From Alphaproteobacteria bacterium UBA1254 (GTDB lineage: Bacteria; Pseudomonadota; Alphaproteobacteria; RF32; CAG-239): DNA of 41,617 nt. The translations under genes were made by a program, and so were the position numbers. The stretch is from assembly GCA_002308495.1 (NCBI GenBank), contig DBVW01000010.1:45555-87171 (forward strand), written 5' to 3'. Shown piece after piece: positions 1 to 7,570 of this stretch (position 1 is the stretch's first letter; each line of letters starts with the position of its first letter). The notes under the pieces are model-generated. The model did not search any database and was not told the DNA's origin. It was given only the letters and a program-made list of their open reading frames with translations.

Positions 1-362
1 ACGGCCATTTGCGTGCTGGCGTGCATTTGAAGTTCGGGATATTGTGTCTTAATCAAATGCGCAACACCCAAATCCTGCAAAATCACGGCATCAACTTTGC
101 ATTTTGAACAAATATCCAAACTTAAAATCAAATCGGAAAGTTCGGCTTCTTGAATAACGGTGTTGATTGTAACATAAACTTTGCGCCCTAAATGGTGGGC
201 ATAGGCCGTAATTTCGTTTAATTGCTTTTCATCAAAATTTGTGGCGGTGGCGCGCGCCGAAAAACTTTTAAGCCCCAAATAAAGTGCATCAGCGCCGTAA
301 TACAGCGCCGCATAAGCTGATTGAATGTCGCCGGCCGGAGCCAAAAGTTCTGTTTTCGTCAT
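1..362 (-). CDS. U32 family peptidase/RNA hydroxylation protein, N-terminal part
   Basis: Only the first 120 codons are in the window; the gene runs off the left edge. The N-terminus has the U32 hallmark ELLAPAGD (residues 5-12), then YGADALYLG (22-30) and a SARA segment, which match the start of the YegQ/YdcP/RlhA-type U32 TIM-barrel. Members of this family are annotated as collagenase-like peptidases, but the characterised bacterial ones act in tRNA or rRNA hydroxylation or in ubiquinone synthesis. The catalytic part is outside the window, so the subgroup cannot be told. The ATG at 362 is the first possible start and gives the family N-terminus directly. The ribosome binding site is weak. 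Confidence 0.85.
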   Translation of the reverse strand, partial: MTKTELLAPAGDIQSAYAALYYGADALYLGLKSFSARATATNFDEKQLNEITAYAHHLGRKVYVTINTVIQEAELSDLILSLDICSKCKVDAVILQDLGVAHLIKTQYPELQMHASTQMA

Positions 363-390
363 GCCTTTTTCTCTACTATTTTGGTCGTCA

Positions 391-429
391 AAAGTCAAGA
401 AAAAACGCACCTCGAAGGGAGGTGCGTTT
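391..429 (-). terminator. Intrinsic terminator of the 191-residue membrane protein gene
   Basis: An 11-bp perfect stem (403-413 with 419-429) has a 5-nt loop. On the minus strand it is followed by a U-rich run (plus-strand A tract 400-405). It sits 10 nt beyond the stop of the minus-strand gene ending at 440. Confidence 0.85.
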
Positions 430-439
430 AAATCCGAAC

Positions 440-1015
440 TCAGCGACAGACCCAAACAATCGGCCCTCTGATAAGTGCAGCGTCATATTTGGCGACTTGA
501 ACGGGAAGCGAAAGCTTGTTTTCAAAAAAATCCGCCCATTCTTTCTCCGTTAAAATGATCCCGATGTCTTCAAAAAAATCGTTTTTGAGCAAGATGGGGG
601 AATACGAATAAGATTTCTCCGAGAGCAAGCAGACCTGTGAATCGTACCCGTGATTTTCAACAACGCCGAGCGCAGCGATGTAATAAAGTCCGTTAGCGCA
701 AAGAATACGGCCTTCTTTGATATGCATCATATGATAACGGCCTGGCTCCAAAGTATACGGAATCAGTGATTTAAAGCTTATAAAGATACACATCAGCGCT
801 AGCACACAGAATATAACGCAATGAAGAGTTGCATCACTTCCGACAAGAATGGCGCAGATCACATTACCGCCGACGAAAAAAAGAGAGACAGCAATGGTTG
901 CGACAATGAGGGAAGAGTAGGGAAGATACCTGTTCCAAAACAAACACCCCCAAAAGAACGCCATCGGCAAAATAAGAGCCGAGATACACCATATCAAAAT
1001 GCCCGTATATCCCAT
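440..1015 (-). CDS. Hypothetical membrane protein, 191 aa
   Basis: I do not recognise the family. The first ~85 residues form three hydrophobic segments (about 4-25, 32-57 and 62-85), and the remaining ~105 residues form a soluble, mixed-charge domain. The gene lies 42 nt downstream of the 181-residue membrane protein gene, which has a similar plan of N-terminal membrane segments plus a C-terminal soluble domain, so they probably form one transcription unit ended by the terminator at 391-429. No Shine-Dalgarno sequence is visible. The leader resembles that of the upstream gene (a TCRAACCWATTAAAT-like stretch before the ATG). The protein could be a subunit of an envelope assembly, but nothing in it fixes a function. 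Confidence 0.7.
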   Translation of the reverse strand: MGYTGILIWCISALILPMAFFWGCLFWNRYLPYSSLIVATIAVSLFFVGGNVICAILVGSDATLHCVIFCVLALMCIFISFKSLIPYTLEPGRYHMMHIKEGRILCANGLYYIAALGVVENHGYDSQVCLLSEKSYSYSPILLKNDFFEDIGIILTEKEWADFFENKLSLPVQVAKYDAALIRGPIVWVCR

Positions 1016-1057
1016 AATACTAAATATTTAATAGGTTCGATATAAAGTATTTTTAAT

Positions 1058-1603
1058 TTACCGAATATCTTGAGAAGATACCGATGTAACATCTTCCATA
1101 ACAGCAAAACAAGGAAACGGAACATCTTCCTGTTTCGTGCTTTTTAATTTGACGGTCATAGGCTTTCCTTCTTTTGCCTTTTGAAACGCATCATCGCTTA
1201 TAACACAAACCTCAAAACTGCGCCAACCCTCCTTAATAGTGCCTAAAGCACCTTTCTTCTGCGCGGGGATAGGATGTTTTAATGTGATTTGAGAGGGAGT
1301 AATGCTCTTAAGCTGATAATGTTTGTTTGGCAAAATTGTTTTCAACCCATACACAACCCATGTCATAAAGATGACGCCATACACAAACAGATAGCCTATG
1401 ATGGCAAGAACCCAGCCGTTATGGGGCGGATAAAGGATATTGTCATAGATAATGTAGGCGGTTAACGCCAAAATCTCAACGGCAAACACCGTATCAAGCA
1501 CCTTGGCATTGATATGCAAGTCAATTTTTGAGGCATAGCCTATAAGCACATGCACAAACACCAGCGCAAATAAAATCACGCGTGAAAGAATAAGATTTTC
1601 CAT
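1058..1603 (-). CDS. Hypothetical membrane protein, 181 aa
   Basis: The family is not recognised. Hydrophobic segments cover about residues 5-23, 36-54 and 62-87. A basic soluble C-terminal half (about 90-181) carries a two-strand-like pattern around the SFEVCVISDDAF stretch. It has its own promoter (1654-1682) and no obvious Shine-Dalgarno sequence. The leader TCAAACCAATTAAATAC before the ATG is similar to the one before the next gene. It forms a two-gene unit with the 191-residue protein at 440-1015, and the common architecture suggests the two are distant relatives or partners. Confidence 0.7.
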   Translation of the reverse strand: MENLILSRVILFALVFVHVLIGYASKIDLHINAKVLDTVFAVEILALTAYIIYDNILYPPHNGWVLAIIGYLFVYGVIFMTWVVYGLKTILPNKHYQLKSITPSQITLKHPIPAQKKGALGTIKEGWRSFEVCVISDDAFQKAKEGKPMTVKLKSTKQEDVPFPCFAVMEDVTSVSSQDIR

Positions 1604-1653
1604 AAAAATAAAGTATTTAATTGGTTTGACATAAACTTAGATAGAACTTTCTC

Positions 1654-1682
1654 TTTTTAGCAAGTTTGCCTCTTTATGTCAA
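1654..1682 (-). promoter_or_regulatory. Promoter for the two small membrane protein genes
   Basis: On the minus strand TTGACA (1677-1682) is followed by a 17-nt spacer and TAAAAA (1654-1659). The -35 box overlaps the stop codon (1679-1681) of the duplicated pepF tail, as expected if this was the original end of pepF. Confidence 0.55.
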
Positions 1683-1688
1683 TACTTT

Positions 1689-1777
1689 AGTTTTTTATCC
1701 AATCTCTCAAGCTCGTCAAGATATGATGAAATAAGCTTCAAGCCCTTGTTCCAAAACTTCGGATCATTCGGGTTTAA
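1689..1777. repeat. Direct repeat copy A: duplicated 3' end of pepF
   Basis: These 89 bp match 2365-2453 with one mismatch (1694 against 2370) at a constant offset of 676. On the minus strand they encode the pepF C-terminus from LNPNDPKFW to ERLDKK, here ending KKLKY-stop at 1679-1681. The copy also supplies the last codons and stop of the acetyltransferase gene in a different frame. It is therefore a pepF remnant left downstream of an inserted gene. Confidence 0.95.
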
Positions 1778-2327
1778 GTTTTTCTTTATCGTAAGATAAT
1801 ATCTTACCCAAATAATATTCATGTTGCCATTGGTTATCAAAGAAGGCGGTTTCTCTGGCTGTTCCCTCGATTTGATAGCCCAATTTTAAATATAATCCCA
1901 ACGCTCGTTTATTATTGTGGCGCACGGTTGCAAAAATACGGTGAACTTTCTGTTTAACCGCCCATTTTTCAAGTTCTTTTAAAATGTGTGTTCCAAGTCC
2001 CAAACTCGTATATTCTTCCAAAATACATAAACCAAAAGCAGCCTGAAGAACACTCCATGGATCTCTTGCTTTTTTAAGGCTGATAGACCCCTCTGCAATA
2101 ATCTCTTTTTCGTTCCAAACACCCAGGTATAACTCATCATCTGATTCGTAATGTTGAATGGATTTTTCCTTATCTTTTTTGGGTTGATTGGGATATTGAT
2201 GTGTCCAAACAGCGCCTTTGCCTCTTGAAAACTTATCAAGGAAAGTCATAACTTCTTCGTAATCTTTTGCACGAATGCGTTTAAGGGTAACTTGCTTACC
2301 GTTTTTTAAGATAATTTTTTTTGACAT
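1764..2327 (-). CDS. GNAT family N-acetyltransferase
   Basis: This 187-residue protein has the acetyl-CoA-binding segment SLGLGTHILKELEKW (108-122) and the RimJ/RimL-like ending LYLKLGYQIEGTARE (145-159) followed by an aromatic/His stretch. The family transfers acetyl from acetyl-CoA to protein N-termini or small amines; the substrate cannot be told here. The ATG abuts the pepF stop (TAAATG), and the ribosome binding site AAAAGGAAC lies within the last codons of pepF, so translation is probably coupled. The last four codons and the UGA stop fall in the duplicated pepF tail (1689-1777), read out of the pepF frame. The native C-terminus may therefore have been replaced at the junction. Its position between two copies of the pepF end marks it as an acquired cassette. 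Confidence 0.9.
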   Translation of the reverse strand: MSKKIILKNGKQVTLKRIRAKDYEEVMTFLDKFSRGKGAVWTHQYPNQPKKDKEKSIQHYESDDELYLGVWNEKEIIAEGSISLKKARDPWSVLQAAFGLCILEEYTSLGLGTHILKELEKWAVKQKVHRIFATVRHNNKRALGLYLKLGYQIEGTARETAFFDNQWQHEYYLGKILSYDKEKLKPE

Positions 2328-4139
2328 TTATTTGTTCCTTTTACATGAAATCAACTGACAAGACAGTTTCTTATCCAATCTCTCAAGCTCGTCAAGATAT
2401 GATGAAATAAGCTTCAAGCCCTTGTTCCAAAACTTCGGATCATTCGGGTTTAAATCAAACGGTTTCAAGATTTTTTCATAATCACCGATGGCTGTTTGGC
2501 TCAAAAGTGTTAAATACTTTTTGGAAAAGTCCTTAACATTGCCCTCTTGATAAACTTGATAGAGAGAGTTGACCAAACAATCGGCAAATGAATAAGCATA
2601 AACATAAAACGGCAGGAAAAAGAAGTGCCCGACCTGCGTCCAAATATATTTTGCATCATCGCCGACTTCAACATAATCGCCCAAACTGTCCTTCATCTCT
2701 TCCGTCCAAATTTGGCACAAACGCTCTTCCGAAACTTCGCCTTTTTTGCGCTCATCATGCGCACGTGTTTCAAAAAAGTGGAAAGCAATCTGACGAATGG
2801 CCGTATTGATCATATCGCTGACCTTAGAAGCAATCAAACAAAGTTTGGCCTTGTCGTCTTTTAATTCTTTAAGCAAGCTTTGGAAAACAAGCATCTCGGC
2901 AAAAACGGAAGCAACTTCTTCGGTTGTCATACGCGAATATTCGTTAAGCTCGCCGTTTTTAACTCTGAGCTGATGATGACACCCGTGCCCCAATTCATGA
3001 GCCAGTGTTAAAACATCATTTTGCTTGCCGACAAAGTTTAAAAACAAATAGGGGTGTTTTGAGGCGGTCGGACCGCTGCAATAAGCCCCGTTTCGTTTGC
3101 CGTCGCGCGGAGGAACATCTATCCAGTTGTTTTTAAAGAAATCTTCGGCAATTTTCTTTAAGTCGGGCGAAAATTTCTCATAACCCGATAAAACGGTCTT
3201 AACGGCTTTATCCCAAGAATATGTTATATCTGCCGAAAAAGGCAAGGGGGCATTTCTGTCCCAATAGCTGATTTTTTTAACCCCGAGCCATTTAGCTTTA
3301 AGCTTATAAAATCGGTATGCAATGTTTTTGTAATTTTTTCTGACGGTTTGAGCCAAAGTATCAACGACTTCGTCCTTAACGTTTTCAGCCATATTTCGCG
3401 CCGAAACAGGTTTTTTAAAACCGCGTTTATCGTCTTCAATCGCCTTATCTTTCATAACCATATTGTAAACAAGTGTAAACAAAGGCGCATTTTCTTTGGC
3501 GACACGATTGAGCTCAGCGCCGGCTTTGTGCCTTATATCAACATTTTTATCGAGCAAAAATTTTGACATTTCGGCATCATTATATTTTTTGCCGTCAAGA
3601 GTGTAGACAAGACGTGAAGACGTTTCTTCATAAAGCCTGACCCATGCCTCGGAAGAAGTGACCGATTTTTCAAGGAATACCTCTTCAACAGCTTCGGAAA
3701 GCTCATGTTTCTTATATTTGCGCACACGGCTGATAAAAGGCTTATAAAAAGCAACTTTCTTATTGTTAAGCCATTCTTTGATTTTAGCTTCGGGCAATTT
3801 GTTAAGCTCTAAAGAAAAGAAAACGGTCGGCTTGGCATATTCGGTAAGTTTTTCCGAAATATTCTGATAAAAAATCATAGCCTCTGCATTTTTCATCTGT
3901 GTTGACATGTTAAGACTTGCAAATCCGCCTAACTTACCGCTTAAAAGAGCACTCTTTTCAAGCATTTTAAGAGCGCTTAAAAATTCTTCGGCAGAAAGTT
4001 TAGCCATTTTCCCTTTATATTTTTTTTGCAAAGAAAGCGCATTTTTTTTGTAACTTTCCAAATCTTTTTCAATTTGAGGGTCTTTAATGCTTTGATATAA
4101 ATCAGATAAATCCCATGCGGGTAAATTATTGTTCTTCAT
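2328..4139 (-). CDS. pepF: Oligoendopeptidase F, M3 family metallopeptidase
   Basis: This 603-residue zinc peptidase has HELGH at 381-385 inside LTLAHELGHGCHHQ and the third-ligand segment EEVASVFAE at about 408-416, as in PepF/M3B oligopeptidases, which cleave short peptides in the cytoplasm. Length is normal for the family. The ATG at 4139 has GAGGAAA upstream and overlaps the end of the preceding gene by 14 nt, which points to coupling in the operon. The C-terminus is altered: the last ~33 residues are coded by a repeat that also occurs at 1689-1777. In that copy the protein would end KKLKY, while here it continues with an 11-residue SCQLISCKRNK tail brought in at the junction with the acetyltransferase cassette. 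Confidence 0.95.
   Translation of the reverse strand: MKNNNLPAWDLSDLYQSIKDPQIEKDLESYKKNALSLQKKYKGKMAKLSAEEFLSALKMLEKSALLSGKLGGFASLNMSTQMKNAEAMIFYQNISEKLTEYAKPTVFFSLELNKLPEAKIKEWLNNKKVAFYKPFISRVRKYKKHELSEAVEEVFLEKSVTSSEAWVRLYEETSSRLVYTLDGKKYNDAEMSKFLLDKNVDIRHKAGAELNRVAKENAPLFTLVYNMVMKDKAIEDDKRGFKKPVSARNMAENVKDEVVDTLAQTVRKNYKNIAYRFYKLKAKWLGVKKISYWDRNAPLPFSADITYSWDKAVKTVLSGYEKFSPDLKKIAEDFFKNNWIDVPPRDGKRNGAYCSGPTASKHPYLFLNFVGKQNDVLTLAHELGHGCHHQLRVKNGELNEYSRMTTEEVASVFAEMLVFQSLLKELKDDKAKLCLIASKVSDMINTAIRQIAFHFFETRAHDERKKGEVSEERLCQIWTEEMKDSLGDYVEVGDDAKYIWTQVGHFFFLPFYVYAYSFADCLVNSLYQVYQEGNVKDFSKKYLTLLSQTAIGDYEKILKPFDLNPNDPKFWNKGLKLISSYLDELERLDKKLSCQLISCKRNK
2365..2453. repeat. Direct repeat copy B, inside the 3' end of pepF
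   Basis: This is the partner of 1689-1777 (88 of 89 bp identical, same orientation). It codes for the last conserved part of pepF. The two copies enclose the acetyltransferase gene. Confidence 0.95.
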
Positions 4140-4632
4140 TTGTCGTTTCCTCTTCTTTTATTTCGACTTCTTCGGGTGCTTGCGGCGCCTGATCTTGAAT
4201 TTTATCGACTTGCTTTTCAAGCTCAATTCTGTTTTTATTTAATTCCTCCATATCGGCAAACAAGTCAAGATGTTCCTGATAATAGGCTTTAAATTCTTCA
4301 TCATCGGTGTTTGGCTCATCTTGCAAAACGGGCTCAAAATAATAGTTCGCCCAAGGTGTTTTTTGTTCGCCTTTAAGCCACAAGGAAAAACCGTCTTTAA
4401 TAACCTTAAAATCACAAGCGTTGTTTTTAACGATAACTTTGACCGAACACCAAACGCGGTGAGATGAACAGTCGTGAAAATTGTTTATCATCTGCTTTGT
4501 GCAAAAGACAAATCCCCTTTCTTTGATATCAACACGAGGTGCGAAAAACACAAGCATTAAAAAAAGGGCATAAAGCACAAAAATCATACCGGCAATAATG
4601 CCAAACCAGTGTTTTTTTATTTTCTGAAACAT
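4126..4632 (-). CDS. Membrane-anchored protein with C-terminal acidic coiled coil, 168 aa
   Basis: The function is not recognised. One hydrophobic helix at about residues 10-33 follows a short basic N-terminus (MFQKIKKHW), so the bulk is probably periplasmic. Residues ~40-115 form a small domain with five Cys (two in the DCSSHRVWC stretch). Residues ~120-168 are a Glu/Gln-rich helix likely to form a coiled coil. The start at 4632 is chosen because it lies 1 nt after the UGA of the upstream uridylyltransferase gene, has GGAAAGAAA before it, and gives a normal membrane anchor; a longer in-frame reading would overlap the upstream gene by 130 nt. It overlaps pepF by 14 nt, so it belongs to the same operon. 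Confidence 0.75.
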   Translation of the reverse strand: MFQKIKKHWFGIIAGMIFVLYALFLMLVFFAPRVDIKERGFVFCTKQMINNFHDCSSHRVWCSVKVIVKNNACDFKVIKDGFSLWLKGEQKTPWANYYFEPVLQDEPNTDDEEFKAYYQEHLDLFADMEELNKNRIELEKQVDKIQDQAPQAPEEVEIKEEETTNEEQ

Positions 4633-4633
4633 A

Positions 4634-5356
4634 TCATTTTCTTTCCAAATAACTTTCAAGCATCGCGAGTTCTTCTCTCGTGTTGGCACTTGCAACTTCT
4701 TTCGGGTTGCCCTTAATGGCGGTGCATTTAAGGCCCATCTGTCGTGCAATTTCAATAGCATCGGTTAAATAATACTCACCTGCAGCATTATTTGTGCCGA
4801 TTTTAGCTAAAATCTTAAAAAGATATTTTCCGTCAAAAGCCATACAGCCGGAATTGCAGAATCTGATGGCGCGTTCTTCATCGGTAGCGTCCTTGTATTC
4901 CACAATTTTAACAAGCTCATCGCCTTTCATCTTAAGTCTTCCGTAACGGGCGGGGTCATCAGGCTCAAAGCCCAAAACGACAACCGCATAACCTTCGCGG
5001 ACTTTTTGAACGGATTTCATAAATGTTTCTTTCGTAATGAGCGGCGTATCTCCGAAAACGACCAAAACCGCCCCGTCAAAATTTTGAAGCAAATCTTTGG
5101 CGCAGTTTACGGCGTGTCCGGTTCCGAGTTGTTCGTTTTGTACACAGGTTTTATAAGGCGCAACCTCTTTTTTAACCAAATCACCGTCCGGTGCAATAAC
5201 GGTTACGATTTCATCGGCTTTTAACTCTTCCAAAGTGTCAATAATGCGTTTAATCATGGATTTTCCTTTGACGGGCATCATCACTTTAGGTAAATCGGAC
5301 TTCATACGGGTTCCTTTTCCGGCTCCCAAAATAACAGCTGCGATTTTATTGTTCAT
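4634..5356 (-). CDS. Stand-alone GlmU-like UDP-GlcNAc pyrophosphorylase (uridylyltransferase domain)
   Basis: The N-terminus AAVILGAGKGTRM...LPK (6-24) is the nucleotidyltransferase signature of GlmU. QLGTGHAV (76-83) and GDTPLI (102-107) are the uracil- and Mg-binding segments, and YGR, NSG and GEYYLTD follow in the usual order. The family makes UDP-GlcNAc from GlcNAc-1-P and UTP for peptidoglycan and lipid A. At 240 residues the protein stops where GlmU normally continues into a left-handed beta-helix acetyltransferase domain of about 200 residues, so that second activity must come from elsewhere. The ATG at 5356 has AAAGG seven nt upstream; an ATG at 5371 would put this site inside the gene. 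It is first in a four-gene operon with the 168-aa protein, pepF and the acetyltransferase. Confidence 0.85.
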   Translation of the reverse strand: MNNKIAAVILGAGKGTRMKSDLPKVMMPVKGKSMIKRIIDTLEELKADEIVTVIAPDGDLVKKEVAPYKTCVQNEQLGTGHAVNCAKDLLQNFDGAVLVVFGDTPLITKETFMKSVQKVREGYAVVVLGFEPDDPARYGRLKMKGDELVKIVEYKDATDEERAIRFCNSGCMAFDGKYLFKILAKIGTNNAAGEYYLTDAIEIARQMGLKCTAIKGNPKEVASANTREELAMLESYLERK

Positions 5357-5384
5357 AAATTTGCCTTTCATTAAAAATTTTTAT

Positions 5385-5412
5385 TTGATTTTAATAACTA
5401 TTATATTAATAT
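5385..5412 (+). promoter_or_regulatory. Promoter for the DUF2207-like gene
   Basis: TTGATT (5385-5390), a 16-nt spacer and TAATAT (5407-5412) lie 40 nt before the start codon. The site overlaps an oppositely directed promoter. Confidence 0.5.
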
Positions 5413-5427
5413 ACAAATATGTTTGAA
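5400..5427 (-). promoter_or_regulatory. Promoter for the glmU-like/pepF operon
   Basis: On the minus strand TTCAAA (5422-5427), a 16-nt spacer and a perfect TATAAT (5400-5405) face the operon. The -10 boxes of the two divergent promoters are adjacent, so the two polymerases would exclude each other. Confidence 0.5.
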
Positions 5428-5451
5428 ATGTTAACATGAAGGATAATTTTT

Positions 5452-7527
5452 ATGAAAAAACTTTTTCTTGCAATATGTTTCACAATGTGTTTGTTGCTTG
5501 TTTGCCGGTCCTTTGCCGAAGTTTCGACGATTGAAGAAGCCGAAATTGAATCAAGAGAACCTAAGGCCGTAGAACCGATTAAACTGGTCGGACTTCCAAA
5601 TCCGAAAAACATCAGAGAGGTGCGCGCTTTCTTCAAAAAACGTTTTCAAACGGCAATTGTGAGCGATTCTGCAGATTTAGGCGATTTAAATAAAACGAAT
5701 GCGATGGATATTCAGCACAGTTCCGAATACATTGCGACAATGCAGGAAAAGAAAAAATCGACATTTCAAAAAATATATGAGCGTGCGCTCGGTCGCATTG
5801 ATAAGCCTCATGCTGAGTTTTCGCCCGATACGGTTTTTTATGAACAGGTCAAAAAACAAGATTTAGCCGGTAACAGACAGCTTCCGAACATAGCTGTCGT
5901 TCCGGTCAAATTGCCCAACGGCGAAAAGGTTTTAGCCCCGGCGCGTGAGCATATTCCGTATCTGTTGGTTTCTTATGACATATTGCCTACGGGAAGCGTT
6001 AATGTGGATGAAGAAGTTATTGTCGTTGCCAATGGCGAAAAGTTAAAGAACGGTCTTTTGAAATTGATGCCGAAATTTACCACCTCGCGAAGCAAGGTTA
6101 AGAAAAAACTGGATATAACACTTTTGTCTGTAACGCTTAACGGAAAAGAAGTGCCCTATCGTTTGACGGAGATTGGCAATAATATTTTGTTTGAGCCTAA
6201 AAAAACAGAAGCGTTGGAACCCGGTGTTTATACATATCGCTTCAAATATCTGCTTGATCGCAAATTGTGGTACTATGACGAATTTACCGAGTTTTATACG
6301 GATATAACGAGCGGTTATCCGAATTTGGTTATCGGCTCGGCAAATGCCGTTGTTTCGGTTCCTGACGGCAAAAGCTTTATGTCGCAGCTGACAATGACGG
6401 GTTATCCGAAATATCTGGCGACCAATCGTTCCGTTATTGCGCATTTAAGCTCAAATGCTTTGGGGTTTGCTTCTTTAACACCCGTCAATGCAGGCGAGGG
6501 GATGCACATTTTAACATCTTTGGATAAAACCGTTTTCAACAAACCGGGGTTAGGTCAGCGTTTTGTATGGTTTATAACCGACTACGGCGACATTTTCTTC
6601 GCGATACTCGGGTTCTTGGCGATATTCCTGTCTTATTTCTTTTCATGGAAGATGATTAAAGAAAACAAATCGCGTTTGAGTATACACTTTAAGCAAACCG
6701 CCTCTCTTAATCGCTACATTTTAAAGGGAATTTACGATAAACGTTCATTTGTTTCGGCGTTGCTTGACTTAGTGCGCTATAAAACGATGGATATTATCAC
6801 GGAAAACAAGACAATCATTTTGGTTAAAAAAACAGATCAAATACAAAACCTGCCGCTCGGTTTGAGAAAACTTTTGGAAATGTTATTTAGCAGAAATGAC
6901 TCATCGCTTGAAGTAAAATCGAAAAACAACTTGAAATTTGATCGGGCCGTTTCCGCACATGAAAAATACATTAAGCGATATTTCAAGTTTTTAGCATGGC
7001 GGTTGAACACGTTTTATTTGATTTTCAGCTTGTCGATGCTTGCTTTAACGGTGTTGGCGATTTCTTATATTGCGATTAATCCGCTTGAAACGTCGTTGAT
7101 TTTAACATCGGCAATTTTAACGATTATGTTTTATTTATGGATTCTGCGTTATCCGTTTGCATCTAAACTGATGAAATATATCGTATGGCCGTTGGCGGGC
7201 ATCTTTGTTTTGATAACGGTGATGTTGCTGGGTGTTTATGTCCACTTCTTTTGCGCATTGCTGATTGCGGCAACGGTTTATGTCATTCTTGAATATTCTT
7301 CAAGACTGTCGGCAAAGAACGGTTTAATCAAAAACAAAATGCTGGATCTTGAAAAATTGAAAAAATATTTAAGTGTGAATGCGCCGCTTATTTCAAAAGG
7401 TGTTGAGTTTGAAATTCAACAGCCGAATATTTTTGCTTTTGAACTCGAAGACAAATATGAACCGAATACAAAAAATGAAGAAATATATCGGCTGGATTTA
7501 GCAAAAGAAATTTTGAAACTGATTTAA
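5452..7527 (+). CDS. DUF2207-like membrane protein
   Basis: This 691-residue protein starts with a signal peptide (about 1-22, ending SFAEV). A long extracytoplasmic region (about 23-375) includes a beta-rich part around residues 160-300 with LWYYDEFTEFYTD, which resembles the exported domain of DUF2207 proteins. A membrane helix at about 380-398 is followed by a cytoplasmic stretch, then four or more helices between about 520 and 615, and a charged C-terminal tail. That order (signal, exported beta domain, helix, loop, helical bundle) is the DUF2207 plan; no biochemical role is known for the family. The ribosome binding site is GAAGGA, seven nt before the ATG. It is a single-gene unit with its own promoter and terminator. 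Confidence 0.7.
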   Translation: MKKLFLAICFTMCLLLVCRSFAEVSTIEEAEIESREPKAVEPIKLVGLPNPKNIREVRAFFKKRFQTAIVSDSADLGDLNKTNAMDIQHSSEYIATMQEKKKSTFQKIYERALGRIDKPHAEFSPDTVFYEQVKKQDLAGNRQLPNIAVVPVKLPNGEKVLAPAREHIPYLLVSYDILPTGSVNVDEEVIVVANGEKLKNGLLKLMPKFTTSRSKVKKKLDITLLSVTLNGKEVPYRLTEIGNNILFEPKKTEALEPGVYTYRFKYLLDRKLWYYDEFTEFYTDITSGYPNLVIGSANAVVSVPDGKSFMSQLTMTGYPKYLATNRSVIAHLSSNALGFASLTPVNAGEGMHILTSLDKTVFNKPGLGQRFVWFITDYGDIFFAILGFLAIFLSYFFSWKMIKENKSRLSIHFKQTASLNRYILKGIYDKRSFVSALLDLVRYKTMDIITENKTIILVKKTDQIQNLPLGLRKLLEMLFSRNDSSLEVKSKNNLKFDRAVSAHEKYIKRYFKFLAWRLNTFYLIFSLSMLALTVLAISYIAINPLETSLILTSAILTIMFYLWILRYPFASKLMKYIVWPLAGIFVLITVMLLGVYVHFFCALLIAATVYVILEYSSRLSAKNGLIKNKMLDLEKLKKYLSVNAPLISKGVEFEIQQPNIFAFELEDKYEPNTKNEEIYRLDLAKEILKLI

Positions 7528-7534
7528 AAAAGCG

Positions 7535-7560
7535 GCCCCGCTGGAGAGCGGGGCTTTTTC
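7535..7560. terminator. Intrinsic terminator between converging genes
   Basis: A perfect 8-bp GC stem (7535-7542 with 7547-7554), a GGAG loop and TTTTT on the plus side. An A run on the other side lets it also serve the converging gene ending at 7571. Confidence 0.85.
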
Positions 7561-7570
7561 TAGGGTTTTT

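Noticed and set aside
6043..6444. 133-aa antisense frame in the DUF2207-like gene
   Set aside because: It is fully inside a long gene with domain support and lacks a ribosome binding site.
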